From the NCBI GenBank assembly GCA_964023205.1, contig OZ026848.1, forward strand, positions 30,863,912 to 30,927,911: DNA of 64,000 nt. The letters are read 5' to 3'. The notes under the pieces were generated by a model. It saw only the letters and a list, made by a program, of their open reading frames with translations, was not told the origin of the DNA and did no database searches. Positions 38,201-51,200 of the stretch are shown here, in pieces. Both the position numbers and the translations under genes were made by a program. Numbering within the stretch: the stretch's first letter is position 1; the number at the start of each line of letters is the position of its first letter. Source of the stretch: Lutraria lutraria (Eukaryota > Mollusca > Bivalvia > Venerida > Mactridae).

Positions 38201-40418
38201 AAAAACAAAAAATGTGGCCTTTATTCATAGGATGGCCTTTAATCGGAGGTAGCAGCTAACACAGGTTTGACTGTATTTCAAAAGTGTTTTAAACAAATAA
38301 AATTGGCTTTTCCTTTTAACTTTTACAATGTGGTGATAATTTTATATATTTTTTTTATCTTTTTATTTATGCTACAGTATGTCACATATTTGAAAGTATA
38401 CATACTACAAACAGTGTCAAGAAGATAATTATTATCTGAACAAACAATAAGTGTATATATACTATAACAAGAAGAAATGGTTTGAACAAGAAAGTGTATG
38501 CATACAATATACTGTAGTTCTATTTAATTTAGAAGGAATAAATTAGAAAAAAGTCAAGTTCATTAGAATAAGTACTTAATTACTGCCAATGAAAAAGCGA
38601 TATGAGCGAGAGAGCAAGAAGAACTAAATAATGCAATTATCATATTCAGTCTTGGTAAAATATATATATATGAAAGTGAAATTTACCTGTCCTGTGTCTG
38701 GACAAGCGCTGCCAGGGGTGACCAATTTTTTTCTATCTTATGAGAAGTGAATGTTTTTCTGCCATTATATATTTCTGACTTATAAGTAAATGAGACTTGA
38801 TGTTTAAAATCGACAATATTAGGATTACTGAGGGTAATTTTACATTTGTATATGTGATATTTTGCAATTAAGATGATTTTATTTAAAATTGTTGGGAATG
38901 CATTATTGCCAAACAAGATGTGAAGTTTAATCCAATTTGTTTCAATGTTTACTTTTAATCCAGTCTTTTACATTTTCCCAAAATATTTATGTAGAAGGAC
39001 ATTCATAAAATAAGTGTTGGATTGTTTCAGGGGAGTCTTTACAGAAAGTACAAAGATTATCAGTCCTAAGACCCTTTTATGTAAGAGACAGTTTGTTCCT
39101 AAAATTTTATGGTTTATTTTAAACTGAAACCATTATAAATTTGAGTCTTTAGTGGATTTAAAAGGGAGTAAGTAGATATTTTCCCAGTTTAGTACATTTG
39201 TATTTGTATCCCTTTCCCATTTGATTATTGCTTTTGATTGAGATATATGCCTACTAACAAAATATCATAAAAAATCTACATCCTTTTTAATTGCAATTAT
39301 ATAGTTTAATAAATAATGGTTGGTTTGGCAATAGATCATTTGTGCCTTTATGTTCTTTTTTAATAGTATTTAAAATATTATCATAGAGTGTATTATATTA
39401 TTGTATTTCTAAGAAATTTGTTGCAACTGAATATCTCGGCATGAATTCTACAAATGTATAAACATTTCCATTATTCTTCATTAAGTCGTTAACTAAAAAA
39501 TAGTCCTTTATTCACATATATTTTGTTATAAAATGTTTTACCACCAATTTTTAAAAAAAAATTGTAACATACTGGTAAAGATAAAAATTCATACCAAGTT
39601 CGTACGACATAAGAGTCAAGCACTGATACATGGCTTGTACAAACATCTTGCCAGAATTCATTTTTAATGCCCTGAATTTTTGTTTTAATACAATTTGGAC
39701 CGAATTAGTATAACAAAGTAAAAATGGACAAATAGTATTGATAAGATGCAAATATTTACCATCTTTTCATAATTCACTTAGCCATGAAATTTTTAAAGCA
39801 TTCATAAGATTTTCTAGACTGATAACTCTTATACCACCTAGTTCAAAGTCTTTAGTCATAATATTTCTTTTTACTTTATCAGGAGCATTGCTCCATACAA
39901 ATTTGAAGAATAAATTTTGTATAGCTAGTTATCAATTCCTGTTTAGGGTAATCAAATGGTTCAATTTTGGTAAAGCAAATGTTTTAATAACTGTATTTTT
40001 ACCAACTGGAGTTAAAATTCTGTTAGACCAATTGTTGAATAGTATTTTAATTTCATCTATTTCTATTTTACAATTAGTTTCAGGATTTTTGTTCAAGTCT
40101 AGCGTAAATGTAACGCCTAACATTTTATATTCTTACCGGAGTTTCGTAGATTTGAACAACACGCCTTTTCTCATAATATGTTGATCCAGTTGTATAAGCC
40201 GGGGATGATCCCCACGTCCAATCTAAATTCGTGCACTCGTTCGATTCGTCCACCGCTACTGCCAAATAATCAGCGCTTCTTCCGGCGATACTAGAGCAGG
40301 CAATGTTCGCTTCGCCCTCGCCAAATACTTTGGCAAATTCTGTCATCACTATCACCCCACTTACAAACTTCATAACTAATAAAATCATATAAAATTCGAG
40401 TTCCTTTTGCCAATACAT
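35281..40418 (-). CDS. Secreted galectin-like protein, five exons, 243 aa
   Basis: Exons on the minus strand: 40418-40137, 36778-36687, 36385-36282, 36000-35873 and 35406-35281. Phases agree (0,2,1,0), giving 732 nt with a TAA stop. The N-terminus (MYWQKELEFYMILLVMKF and on) is hydrophobic and looks like a signal peptide or anchor; initiation at internal Met residues is possible. Residues 41-94 hold two cysteines (CSS, NECTN) and no known motif. Residues 95-243 resemble a galectin fold: LPITFRAGSYISMHIEF, NIRL, then GGWRNHGTIPYPF, a PYNITLEAL strand, LLDGNTTVQYSHR and a final HKIEFVGV. The usual sugar-binding HxNPR and WGxE residues are not conserved (WRNH is present), so sugar binding is uncertain. 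In molluscs, galectins often act as secreted pattern recognisers. The gene model is strong; the fold assignment is moderate. Confidence 0.72.
37118..37462. repeat. Tandem repeat, ~133-bp units
   Basis: Two full units and one partial start at about 37118, 37251 and 37390. They share CCAAGATATCATTAA, CAAAACTG, and CTAGAGTGT followed by AACAAG or AGCAAAG, then a TTTGACC phrase. The pattern resembles a widespread invertebrate dispersed repeat and is intronic in the galectin-like gene. Confidence 0.6.
38083..38274. mobile_element. Decayed copy of the ACAGTCAAACCTG-ended MITE
   Basis: It ends with CAGGTTTGACTGT at 38262-38274 and carries the internal GTGGCCTTTATTCATAGGATG block typical of the family. 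The left end is degraded (AACAGTCACCTC near 38092). It sits in intron 1 of the galectin-like gene. Confidence 0.55.
38683..40133 (-). pseudogene. Decayed LINE reverse-transcriptase C-terminal region (L1/Tx1-like)
   Basis: Frames on the minus strand carry recognisable fragments in order: KMLGVTFTLDLN...LFNNWSNRILTPVGKNTVIKT (about 40133-39935), a cysteine-rich stretch LCTFCKDSPETIQHLFYECP (about 39065-39005), then NKIILIAKYHIYKCK near the end (38683-38916). These are typical of the C-terminal third of L1-type LINE ORF2 proteins. Several stops and frameshifts separate them. The element is 5'-truncated and begins within a few bases of the splice donor of exon 1 (40137) of the galectin-like gene, in the same orientation. 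It fills much of that 3.4-kb intron. Confidence 0.75.
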
Positions 40419-40510
40419 TGTCACAATCAACTCGTATTTTACACAAATTAAAAACTCACCGCAACAAATAACAAACAACTGGCCGAGATAAAATTGCTCT
40501 CGACATTGTA

Positions 40511-40561
40511 GGCCCCGCCCACTCCGTTAGCACGTATGAGCTATAAGCATCTGGTGGGCGG
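40511..40561 (-). promoter_or_regulatory. Inverted GC boxes upstream of the galectin-like gene
   Basis: Two GC-box-like motifs in inverted orientation lie 90-145 bases upstream of the chosen start codon (40418), in otherwise AT-rich DNA. Their position fits Sp1-type promoter elements; no TATA box is asserted. Confidence 0.35.
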
Positions 40562-41734
40562 GAAAATGTCTTGTTATGGGTGAATCAGTCAGGGCAAGTC
40601 GGGTATCATTAAGTTCGATTCGAATACAAATGTCGCATTTATGAGCGAGTATAGGGAAATTTGTTAATGTATATTTGTTAACTTTTAACTTTAGAATAAG
40701 AGTTTTATTACCTGGTTAATCACGATTTAGGTATCAAAAACAATGTCTGCATACAAGACAGTTATACCTGGGATATACAGACGCTGTGTTAATTTAAAAT
40801 GAAAAGTTAATGACATTGTCCATGTTCGAATGTAAAACATACATTTCATCTTAATCATCTGTCCTAGTAAAGTTCGATTCAAAACATGTTTAGACAATTA
40901 AACAACAACTATGTTTCGCCCGAATTTATCATTTTGGTTTTTGGTAAGTTTAATAATAAATGGAAACAGTTAACGAATGGAACAAGCAAATAGGGCTTTC
41001 CTCCAAGAACTAATCTCAGGGTCCAGACTCTTCCTCTTAGAAAATGTGTCAAGGTTATGTTGACCACATTTACGGATGTGTAATTTGACAATTTTGATAG
41101 AAGTTGATAAAGCTTACACTGAACACGTGCAGCACGTGTAGGATGCGTGTGTATCAATCATCGATTCTTAACAAGCCAATTGGATAGCGATCCAATGTTA
41201 CCAAATAATCACGGATTACAGACCCTTATACGGGAATTCATTTCTAACCATTAAACTGTTGTTTATTTTCATTGAATATGTAGAATAAATCAATTACCAT
41301 AAGCTTTTCAGAATTGTGTAATTATGGAATTTATAAATATGAAATTAAAAGCGCTATATAATCATAGAAAAGGGAGAGTACTTGTTAGTAATATTACCTC
41401 CCTTTATGATATAAAGTCAGTTATATGACTGATATGACCTGTGTCGAATATTTCAAAATGTTGTATGGTTGAATCTTAATATTGAATCAATTATGCTTGC
41501 AGGTCACACTTTATAAAGATCAGGTACCTCTAACTTTTGTTCATATTCACTAAAAAGGTGGTGCATCAGGGTACGGTCATTCTTAAGTCCTTTCTAAATA
41601 TATTATTATATCTAACGTGTGGTTTACAGAGTATAATAATGAACATCAGTTTGATGCAAGTGAGTGTTGTGCTGTCGCAAGACACTGGTAACGGGATAAT
41701 TGTCAAAACTCGTCTATTTTCAAAAGCATATCTA

Positions 41735-41990
41735 AGAGGCAGGTAAATTGCTGTCGTATTTGTAAGTATTTGACGTATTTACAAGCACTTACTCGTATAT
41801 GAGGCTAGAAAATTGCTGTCGTATTTTAATACCCTCCCTCCGTATTAACTCGTATTTACAAGCAGATAAGAGCCTAGAAAATTACTGTCGTATTTGCGAG
41901 CCCCGCCTTTTATGTTTATACGTATTACAAGCACATACAAGTCTAGAAAATAACTGTTGCATTTGTAAGCCCCGCTCTCTGCGTTCTACG
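41735..41990 (+). repeat. Degenerate tandem repeat, ~65-70-bp units, four copies
   Basis: Four copies of a unit containing TAGAAAATTGCTGTCGTATT and TCGTATTTACAAGCACATA begin near 41742, 41806, 41876 and 41945, with growing divergence. No flanking inverted repeat is seen. Confidence 0.7.
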
Positions 41991-43250
41991 CATGGGAATT
42001 GTCATATGAAAATAATGCTTAGGTACCACACATAATACATGGTCACAAATAAACCTCCACGTCAAACCATATCGCACACATAACTTAAAGTCCCATTAGC
42101 ATTTTGCTATATAAATTATGCAAAAAACAAACAATTGCTGATATTATCCCAAGACTTTCCAAATGCAATGGGCACGTTGCTTACCATATAAACTGATCTC
42201 CAGACAGAAATGGCAACGCAACTACAACGTGACGAGAAAAAACAGGCATTCCATGAGACTGCTTTGGGAAAAAATTCCAAGGTGGTGTTCACCGGACCAA
42301 ACCTCAATTTGTAAGATATACTACTAGTAAGCAATTTGTGTCCGTTAATCAAGTTTCTTTATCAAGTTTATCTCATTATACTAAAGGCGTTGTTGCAACC
42401 ATTCTTGTAATCTTGTAATAAAAACCAAACTTGTAATAATCCTATATATGACAATTATTATTTATAAGGACAGACGGTATATGAAACATGAAAGTAATTT
42501 TAACTGTGGTATTGACGTAATTATGGTCGGCACATGTTACTTAATGCAGCGGAACATATCGGTAGGTTAATTCACGAGAGCAAAACTTAAAGGTGACTTC
42601 AACTTGAAAATTTTATTACAAGAATGGTTTGACATAGCAATCATTCTTGTAATAAAAACCAAACATTTAATAATAATAAAAACAAGTTGACCAACTTAAT
42701 TCTCATAATGACTTATAATGCCAGAAAAATGTAGAACATGAAATTTTAATTGTCTTGGTTATTAAGCATTACTTCCTCAAGGATTTGATGGACATACTTG
42801 TTCAGCGTTGCGTTCCACGAGTCATTCGGTATTTAGAACAAGCAGCGTTATCGTCATACGTCCAAGTTACATCATGCATGGTTAATTTGTTTTTGCATAT
42901 AAAGAAACATATTATTTTCACCAATAATCAGAAACTCGATTAAGAATTTAAGAGATATTTGATGAATTATGAACATTGACGTAATTAGTCTTTTGACGGG
43001 ACTAAGTTTCAAGCCACATATTTGTTCGCTATCTAGAAATATATATCCAACATAAAATCAACAATATAAATCTATAAGATAACGATATCTTATTGCTCAA
43101 ATAATATTAAAAGGCAGGACATGATGGTAACGAAACTATTTATTTATTATGCATCTTTTGATAAATATTTAATCATGATTTTCTGTCAACTAAATATGTA
43201 CGTATATGTCATACATAGCAATAGAAAAGAATATATTACAACTTGAAATC

Positions 43251-45772
43251 TTATGTAATATTTTCGTATATTTCCTGAGTATCAAAGTTTGTCAAACTGT
43301 CCAGGTTTTCATAATGTTCCATTTCTACGGTGGAGCTGTAGGGAGATACACAAATTAATTTAGAACTTAATATACAATTATATTCTACAACACACATTAA
43401 TAAAACACATGCTTTAAAGTGAATTAAAGGTATATAGAGTGTAAAGAAAATACTTAGATATCTCATTATACAAGTAACTAATCTACGTATTTCCTTATAC
43501 AAATAACTTAAAAATACAGATTCACACGCATTAATCAGTTCATTATTTGTTGCAATATATACTTTAAATGGTAACTCACATGTCCGTTTCATGCTCATGT
43601 TGAGTTTTTGTTATATTTCCCATCTTATCAACCGTTTTTGTAGTGATACCTGAAGTATACACATATGATATGGTTTTGTCTGTTGTTACATACTATAATA
43701 TTGAAACATAATAAGCTGTCACTCCTACAATTCTGAATAGTTGACAAGTTCAATTAGTCACGTATTTTCAGCCATAAAATGGTACGCGGTTACATTAATT
43801 GGGAGATGAGAGATCATTTCTGACAATTTAAGAGTCAACTTCGAAGAAAAAGCACTAAACTTGTACATATTTGTTGGTATGTTCATTGCCTGCTATCAGC
43901 TTCAGTGACATGGTACTGGACAATGAGAAAATGGCAAATGGAAAAGACATAGAAAAGTTGAAGATTGGACCAAGCAATATAAGGTATGATGCTTTGATAC
44001 TCGAACAGACAGGTTCGTGTCGAGAAAGTATGCAAAGGTAACCATTATTAGTGGGCAAACTGAAACAATTTCCACGTATATTTTCTATGGTGTAACTTTG
44101 TACTCGGCATCACCAATAATACAAATGATTTTTAATCAGTAATTAGAATCATTTACTCAATGTTAGCAAAACACGTCAATAGAACATATTTAAATTAATT
44201 ACAGATATACATCGGTTAAAATCTATTCAATGTTTGAATATGTAAATATATAAAAAAACAGATTATAAAGTCAACTATATTTTATATAGGCGTTACTTGA
44301 ATGGACATTTTTTCAAAAAGTTTCACCACCTTTAACATGTATGACAACAGATCGGTTGACCGTTCTCCCTGTAAAATTCTGTGTTGCAGTACAAACGTAT
44401 TCTCCAGACATATCAGATGTTATTTGTCCAAGAGAGAGAATGTTTGATGAACTACGTCCCCAATCAACATCACATGATGGAGAACATTCAGCTTTGCATA
44501 TTATATCAGCCAGTGTATCTCCAGATGACAAAAAGTAGGCTGCGATCTCAGGTAATAAGGATATGCTCCATTCTAATAATAAAATGTGCCCATAACATTA
44601 AGATTTCAGAAATTAAATTACTTAATTTGAGAAAAATGTTTACTTTGTCAATATTCAAAGCAATTGATTTACACAGTAACGTACTCTATCAAAAAGTGAT
44701 TTGTAAACATTCAATTCAGAAAATCTACCGTTTACTTCATATTTATTTTCAATCAGATACGAACCAATAAATAAGAAAATCATTAGTAGTGAACGTGCCA
44801 CTTTCACTGAAAACAAAATGCACATACATGTCACAATGTACGTATAAATGTTGCGTTTGATATTCAACACGAGACGAATCAAACTATACAAACCATTGAC
44901 TTCAACGTAAAGACTTCTTTCTACCACCCGTTCAGTACCATTTATTGTAGCCCGACACGTATACATCCCTTTTGACGATTTATAAACCTTTCCGAGACTT
45001 AGAACATTCCCTTTACCAGATCTGTCCCAGGTTATCTCACACGATGGGTTGCAATCCGTGGAACATGTAATATCAGGTAAAACATCTCCTCTTGTAATGC
45101 TCTATGGGCTCAACTGAAGAAAAGACAAACACACTTTTAGTGTTTACATAACAGAAAAACACACATTGAATGTGCTTACCGATTATAATACACATAAGAC
45201 GTTAATTCATGGACGATGTGATTTTGTAAATACATTTTTTGTAAGGTGTTTATTTCAAACTCAAATTACAACCTCTCTTCAACGCACGAATCAAACAATC
45301 ATGATTCTATCAATGTTTGAAGTTTTGTACTCCCTTTGTATTTGTATGAATTTGTAAAGATGTGAATAAAAGATTTCCAAACATCAAAGACTTTCACACA
45401 TACGTAAGTCCTTGCAAACATGTCATCATATTGAGATTGAAATAGCCATGCGTAACTTCCTGTCCTATTGTTTAATTATAAAAGAACTTACACAATACGC
45501 TCAGGGTCAGGTTTATATCATGGACATCACCATTATCTTCTGTGATACGATATGTCACATTCTTTGCATTCAAATGTCTCCGTATTCTCATAATTATCAT
45601 TCGTCCATCTTGTTCTATGGAGTCTGTTTATGTGAAGAATGCCGACCATTTAACAGCCATGTCGCTGTAGCATTTACACGAGGTCTGACCATACTTGAAG
45701 CAGGTGGTGTTGCATCAATATAAGCCGGTAAAAATTCCTCAAATGTTGTAATGTTTTGTTGGTTCAAAATAT
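43251..45772 (-). pseudogene. Copy B: broken duplicate of the Ig-ITAM receptor
   Basis: Exon equivalents of copy A are present at 45772-45492, about 45113-44894, 44572-44330, 43649-43580 and 43335-43251. The first is one base shorter than in A; the shift creates a TAG at 45617-45615. The second has lost the first roughly 35 bases of the exon and is out of frame from its acceptor. The transmembrane exon is missing: a deletion of about 580 bp relative to A has its junction near 44127. No signal-peptide or first-domain exon is found upstream, where homology to A is interrupted near 46050. The last two exons are intact and keep the YENL...YENI tyrosine pair. It is a pseudogene by these breaks, although a soluble or partial transcript cannot be excluded. 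Confidence 0.85.
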
Positions 45773-47559
45773 CTAAAAAAAATACATACCATTATGAAGA
45801 TTGAAGATATGTTTTTGATATGTTGTCAACAAACCTTTGGAGCCATAACATGCTCAAACACTTAAAACATACATAATTATCAATATAATTATCAGTCAAT
45901 ACATGTAATAGTATAAAATAGACTTTTCAAGGCCAATATCTGGTCCATTATAATACAAATGTACGTACCATAAAGGATGTATTTTACATACTTACTTACT
46001 ACGGAAATACCATGGTGCATGCTTAAGTCCAAGCATAATACATGTCTCATACTAGGTTTCAACAGTGTTAATAACATCAATGAAATTTCGCGACTGTCTT
46101 TTTAAAGACATTTCTTGTTTCAAAATGTTTTACTTTGGGAATGGAATAACAAACAGAATTTCGGAATCGAATGATGTATGGATGATACAAAGTATATACA
46201 ATCGTATGGCACATTCGTCAAAATATGTATTTGATGTTTAGAGGTGTTGTGTTGGTAACAGTTTAGGTGCAGATATAACGTTTACAGTAGTTTGTTAGTC
46301 AGGCAATAGAATACACCAACGATCATTCGTTAGTTTGGTTTTCTTGTTTATAAAATACCTCCTGCATAATATAAACTGGAACCACTGACCGTCAGATCTA
46401 TAGAATGTACAGTAAAACATCTGAAAAAAGGCCACCTATGGGAAAGACAAAATATGATCTTTATTGACTGGTGATCTTTATTTAGAGATCATTTTCTTCT
46501 GTTCTTCTAATTCCGCTGTTCAACTTCATTAGTGTTTTTATGAGTTAACTATTATCTGATAACAATGTAACAGGGAGTTACTGATTCAGGGAAAGTACAT
46601 GCATTATGAGATATAACATACCCTGCTAAGTTGGTATAAACCTTTTACAAAATAACGCAATAAATAGTTTCTGTATTTATTTATTGTTAATATCAATACA
46701 TAATTAATACACAATGATGAAATAACATCATTACATATTCAATGAATTAATTCTATAAAAGTTAGAACAATGGACTATTGGTTAATCAAAATAAAATATA
46801 TCAACTTAAAAACTAAAATTATAAACTATTGCTATATGATACATTAATGTTATTTTTTGTTGTTACCACAAGATGATGCATACAACACAATACAAGCCAG
46901 TATTTTTCTTCTGTGTAACTAATGTATCTTGAGTAACCTTCAAGTGACAGAATAAAATCTTATTTGAGGTCCATCTTAAATGACCACATTAATTCAAGTT
47001 CTAATGTTGTATAATTAAAGCTCGATTTAAATACTAGTAGGCATTATTTATTACTTTCCGAACAACAATATAAGTTTTAAGAGGTTTTATATTTCATACA
47101 AGAACAACTGAAACAATCCTTTTGCATAAGTAAAGCATACAGCTATACATTGTACTTAATGAATTGTTATGAATTTGTTGACAAAAGCCATATTGGTTTT
47201 CGAAGCTTTAAGTCTACTTGAAGCATGGACTAGGCAAAATCCTCAATGAAAGTTAGCTACAAAATGTATAAGAATTAGTTATCTAATTATGCTGCTGAAA
47301 AACTGTTACTAGTGGATATGTCATGACAACCATTTAGGTTGCTTTCTGATGTCTGCCCATTGATGTCTTGTGCATTTGATTTTACTATTTGAACTTTTCT
47401 GAAAACTTAAAAACGTTATTACTGACAGATATGTCTTGTTGATTTGTTTGTTCATTTCTATTGTTTTTAAGTTTCTATGAGCTAAATCAAACAACAATGA
47501 AAGTTAATGTGTGTGCAGAAATTAGAATATTTGAACGCAGTTCAGACAAATATAAGCAA

Positions 47560-47772
47560 TATGAATATGTAAACATGCAGGTTATAAATACAAGAAACAA
47601 CTTATAATAGATGAACATATAAATAATATGAATATGTAGACATGCAGGTTATAAATGCAAGAAACAACATGTAATAGATGAACATATAAACAATATGAAT
47701 ATGTAAACATGCAGATTATAAATGTAAGAAACAACATAATTATTTTAATTGATGAACATATAAACAATATAA
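47560..47772 (+). repeat. Tandem repeat, ~68-bp units, three copies
   Basis: Units start near 47562, 47630 and 47697, each with GAATATGTA, ACATGCAG, TTATAAAT, AAGAAACAAC and GATGAACATATAAA. The third has a short insertion. It lies about 0.5 kb beyond the 3' end of copy A. Confidence 0.8.
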
Positions 47773-48152
47773 ATATATTTAAATCATGTCGAAAATACTT
47801 GATCAAACCTGCGTTAAAGGTCAAATGTGATGACAGCGTACAAGTATGTCATTTACATATCTATAAAAAATATGAAATAATTACCAGAATAAAGATTAAT
47901 TACCCCTCAAGGCCGCGCTTCTTGTCTGATAGTGACCTTTGTTCAAATGTTAGACTTCATGGTATAATTACAGCTAGAAATTGCTTACTAAATTTGATGT
48001 GTTTACATAATGAAGGTACAATGAAAACTGTTCAGTTATTACACAGCTGTCACCTATCAATATCTAATATAAAATAAACTCTCTATAAATCTTTTAGTCT
48101 TCTCTTTTTCTAGCACATGTAAGAAAATCCAATTATACAGTTGAAATGTGTA

Positions 48153-48158
48153 TTTATT
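48153..48158 (-). terminator. Polyadenylation signal of receptor copy A
   Basis: AATAAA on the minus strand (TTTATT on plus), about 100 bases past the stop codon of copy A. Use is inferred. Confidence 0.4.
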
Positions 48159-48257
48159 AAGTATTTAAGTTCAAATGGAAAACAAAAAGATAAGTCAACT
48201 AGTTAAGGAAAATCACAAATACGAACAATGGAAAAAAATATATCACAACTTAAAATC

Positions 48258-51200
48258 CTATGTAATATTTTCGTATATTTCCTGAGTATCAAAGTTTGTC
48301 AAACTGTCCAGTCCTTCATAATGTTCCATTTCTACGGTGGAGCTGTAGGGAGATACACAAATGTAGAAATTTTCATATAATTATATTCCATAACTTAAAT
48401 CAATAAAACAGATGACTTAAGGTGAATTAAAGGTACATAGAGTGTAGAGGACATACTTATAAAGATCTCATTATACAATCAACTAATTTACATGTACTCA
48501 TTTCCTTATATAAATAACATAACAATACAGGATCACACGCATTAATTAGTTCATTATATGTTTTTCTTTAAACGTATATTTTAATTGTTTACTCACATGT
48601 CTGTTTCATGCTCATGTTGAATTTTTGTTCTGTTTTCCATCTTAACAATCGTCTTTCTTGCAATACCTGAAGTATACACATATGATATGGTTTTGTCTGT
48701 TGTTACATACTATAATATTGAAACATAAGCTGTCACCCCTACAATTCTGAATAGTTGACCAGTTTAATTAGTCACGTAATTAAAGGTATAAAATAGTACA
48801 CGGTTACATTGATCTGGAGATGAGAGATCATCTCAGACAACCAAAGAGTCTACTTCGAAGAAAAAGCACAAAACATGCAAATAGTGTTGGTATGTTCATT
48901 GTCTAGTGTTGGCTGAGTTACATGGTACTGGATATTGAGAAAAGTGCAACTAGAAAAGACATAGAAAAGTTTAAGATGGGAGCCACTCCCGCCCAGCAAT
49001 ATAAGGTATGTTGCTTTGATAGTCGAATAGTCAAAGGTTCCTATAGAGTAAGTATGCAAAGGTAATTATTATTAGTGGACAAACTCAAACAGTTTCCTCG
49101 TGTAATTTCTATTTTGTAACTTTGTATTCGGCATCATTAATAATACAAATAAAAAAGCATCACATAACACATGAGTAGGTGTGTCTTGTGCACTGAAAGC
49201 TGTGCAAATAACAAAATGCGTCATGAATTGAAGACCAGCCTGCACGTTGTTATAAGGTGAGGAAATGTACATTTTGTGCAGTGCACTTTCTCACCATCTT
49301 TTTCAACCGCGACATATTTTTCTTTCTACAGATGTGCGTATTGTGTTTGATTTATTTATGTTTGCATTAAATTTGATGGAACATTTTAGACACAAAACAG
49401 CCAAACCAAGGACTGATTTGGAATTCGTAATTAAATAAAAGTTTAAGTGGTGTCGTCTCTGTGCCAATGGGTAAATCCCGGGTAATAGTTCACAATTTTG
49501 AATTATTGACATATGTCAGGAGAGTAAAGACAGACTGACTTGATTATTCTTTAAGACTTAATACAACATACCTTTCAAACAAGAACAGTTCCTGTCAGAC
49601 GTTCTGAGCCAGTATAGAGTAAACACGAAAATGAATATCAATGTGACACCTTGCATTGTTCCCAATATGGCAACGGCCGCAATGAATGATGTTTCATCTA
49701 AAACATTATGTTGTATGAACTGGATTATTGCTTTTTAATTAGTAATTAGAACCATTTACTCAATGTAAGCAAAACAATCGTCAATTGAACATATTTAAAT
49801 TCATTAAAGATATTCATCAGTTAACATCTATTCAATGTTTCATTGTGTTAATATAAAAAAAATAGATTATAAAAAATCAACTATCATATAATGTTATACA
49901 TATTGGCGTTACGTGAATGGAATATTTCATTTTTCAACACCTTTAACATGTATGACAACAGATCGGTTGACCGTTCTCCCTGTAAAATTCTGTGTTGCAG
50001 TACAAACGTATTCTCCAGACATATCAGATGTTATTTGTCCAAGAGAGAGAATGTTTGATGAACTATGACGTCCCCAATCAACATCACATGATGGAGAACA
50101 TTCAGCTTTGCATATTATATCAGCCAGTGTATCTCCAGATGACAAAAAGTAGGCTGCGATCTCAGGTAATAAGGATATGCTCCATTCTAATAATAAAATG
50201 TGCCCATAACATTAAGATTTAAGAAATTGCATTACTTAATTTGAGAAAAATGTTTACTTTGTCAATATTCAAAGCAATTGATTTACACAGTAACGTACTC
50301 TATCAAAAAGTGATTTGTAAACATTCAATTGAGAAAATCTACCGTTTACTTCATATTTATTGGTAACATTTTTGTTTTCAATTAGATACGAACCAATAAA
50401 TAAGAAAATCATTATTAGTAAAGTGCCATTTTCACTGAAAACAAAATGCACATACATGTCACAATGTACGTATAAATGTTGCGTTTGATATTCAACACGA
50501 GACGAATCAAACTATACAAACCATTGACTTCAACGTAAAGATTTCTTTCTACAACCCGTTCAGTACCATTTCTTGTAGCCCGACACGTATACATCCCTTT
50601 TGACGACTTATCAACTTTTCCGAGACTTAGAACATTTCCTTTACCAGATCTGTCCCAGGTTATCTCACACGATGGGTTGCAATCCGTGGAACATGTAATA
50701 TCAGGTAAAACATCTCCTCTTGTGACAATATAGCTTGTCCCTGAAGGGCTGAATTGCAATGGCGAATATGGGCCATCTGAATATGAAAATAATTTATTCA
50801 AACAAATATATTACTATGTCACTCGAGTGGTAATGTCATATAAGAAAAGACAAACACACTTTTAGTGTTTACATAACAGAAAAACACACACATTGAATGT
50901 GCTTACCGATTATAATACACACATACAAGACGTCAATTCATGGACGATGTGATTTTGTAAATACAGTTTTTATCGAATTACAACTTCTTTTTTTCAACGT
51001 ACGAATCAAATGTTTGAAGTTGTGTACTCCCTTTGTATTTGTATGTATTTGTAAAGATGGGAATAAAAGATTTACATACATCGATGACTTACATACATAC
51101 ATACATACATACATAAGTCCTTGCAAACATATCATTTTATTGAATCTGAAATAGCCATGCGTAACTTCCTGTATTATTGTTTAAATATAAAAGAACTTAC

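Larger units (their letters stand above)
40500..43250. other. Intergenic region; GC-box pair near the galectin-like promoter
   Basis: No convincing gene. Just upstream of the galectin-like gene, GCCCCGCCCAC (about 40511-40521) and GTGGGCGGG (about 40553-40561) form inverted GC boxes, consistent with a promoter for minus-strand transcription. A minisatellite of about 65-70-bp units lies at 41735-41990. A short plus frame at about 42217-42315 looks coding but is isolated. The rest is unique AT-rich DNA. Confidence 0.4.
46000..48240. other. Region between receptor copies B and A
   Basis: Homology to the 5' part of copy A resumes at about 46140-46300 without the exons. After that there is a decayed MITE (46409-46500), AT-rich unique DNA and a short tandem repeat (47560-47772). 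No exon is recognised. Confidence 0.5.

Noticed and set aside
39738..40184. 148-codon plus-strand frame
   Set aside because: Antisense to the decayed LINE reverse-transcriptase segment on the minus strand, which has recognisable motifs.
42217..42315. Plus-strand frame MATQLQRDEKKQAFHETAL preceded by CAG
   Set aside because: It looks coding in composition, but it is isolated, short and without a splice partner or polyadenylation signal.
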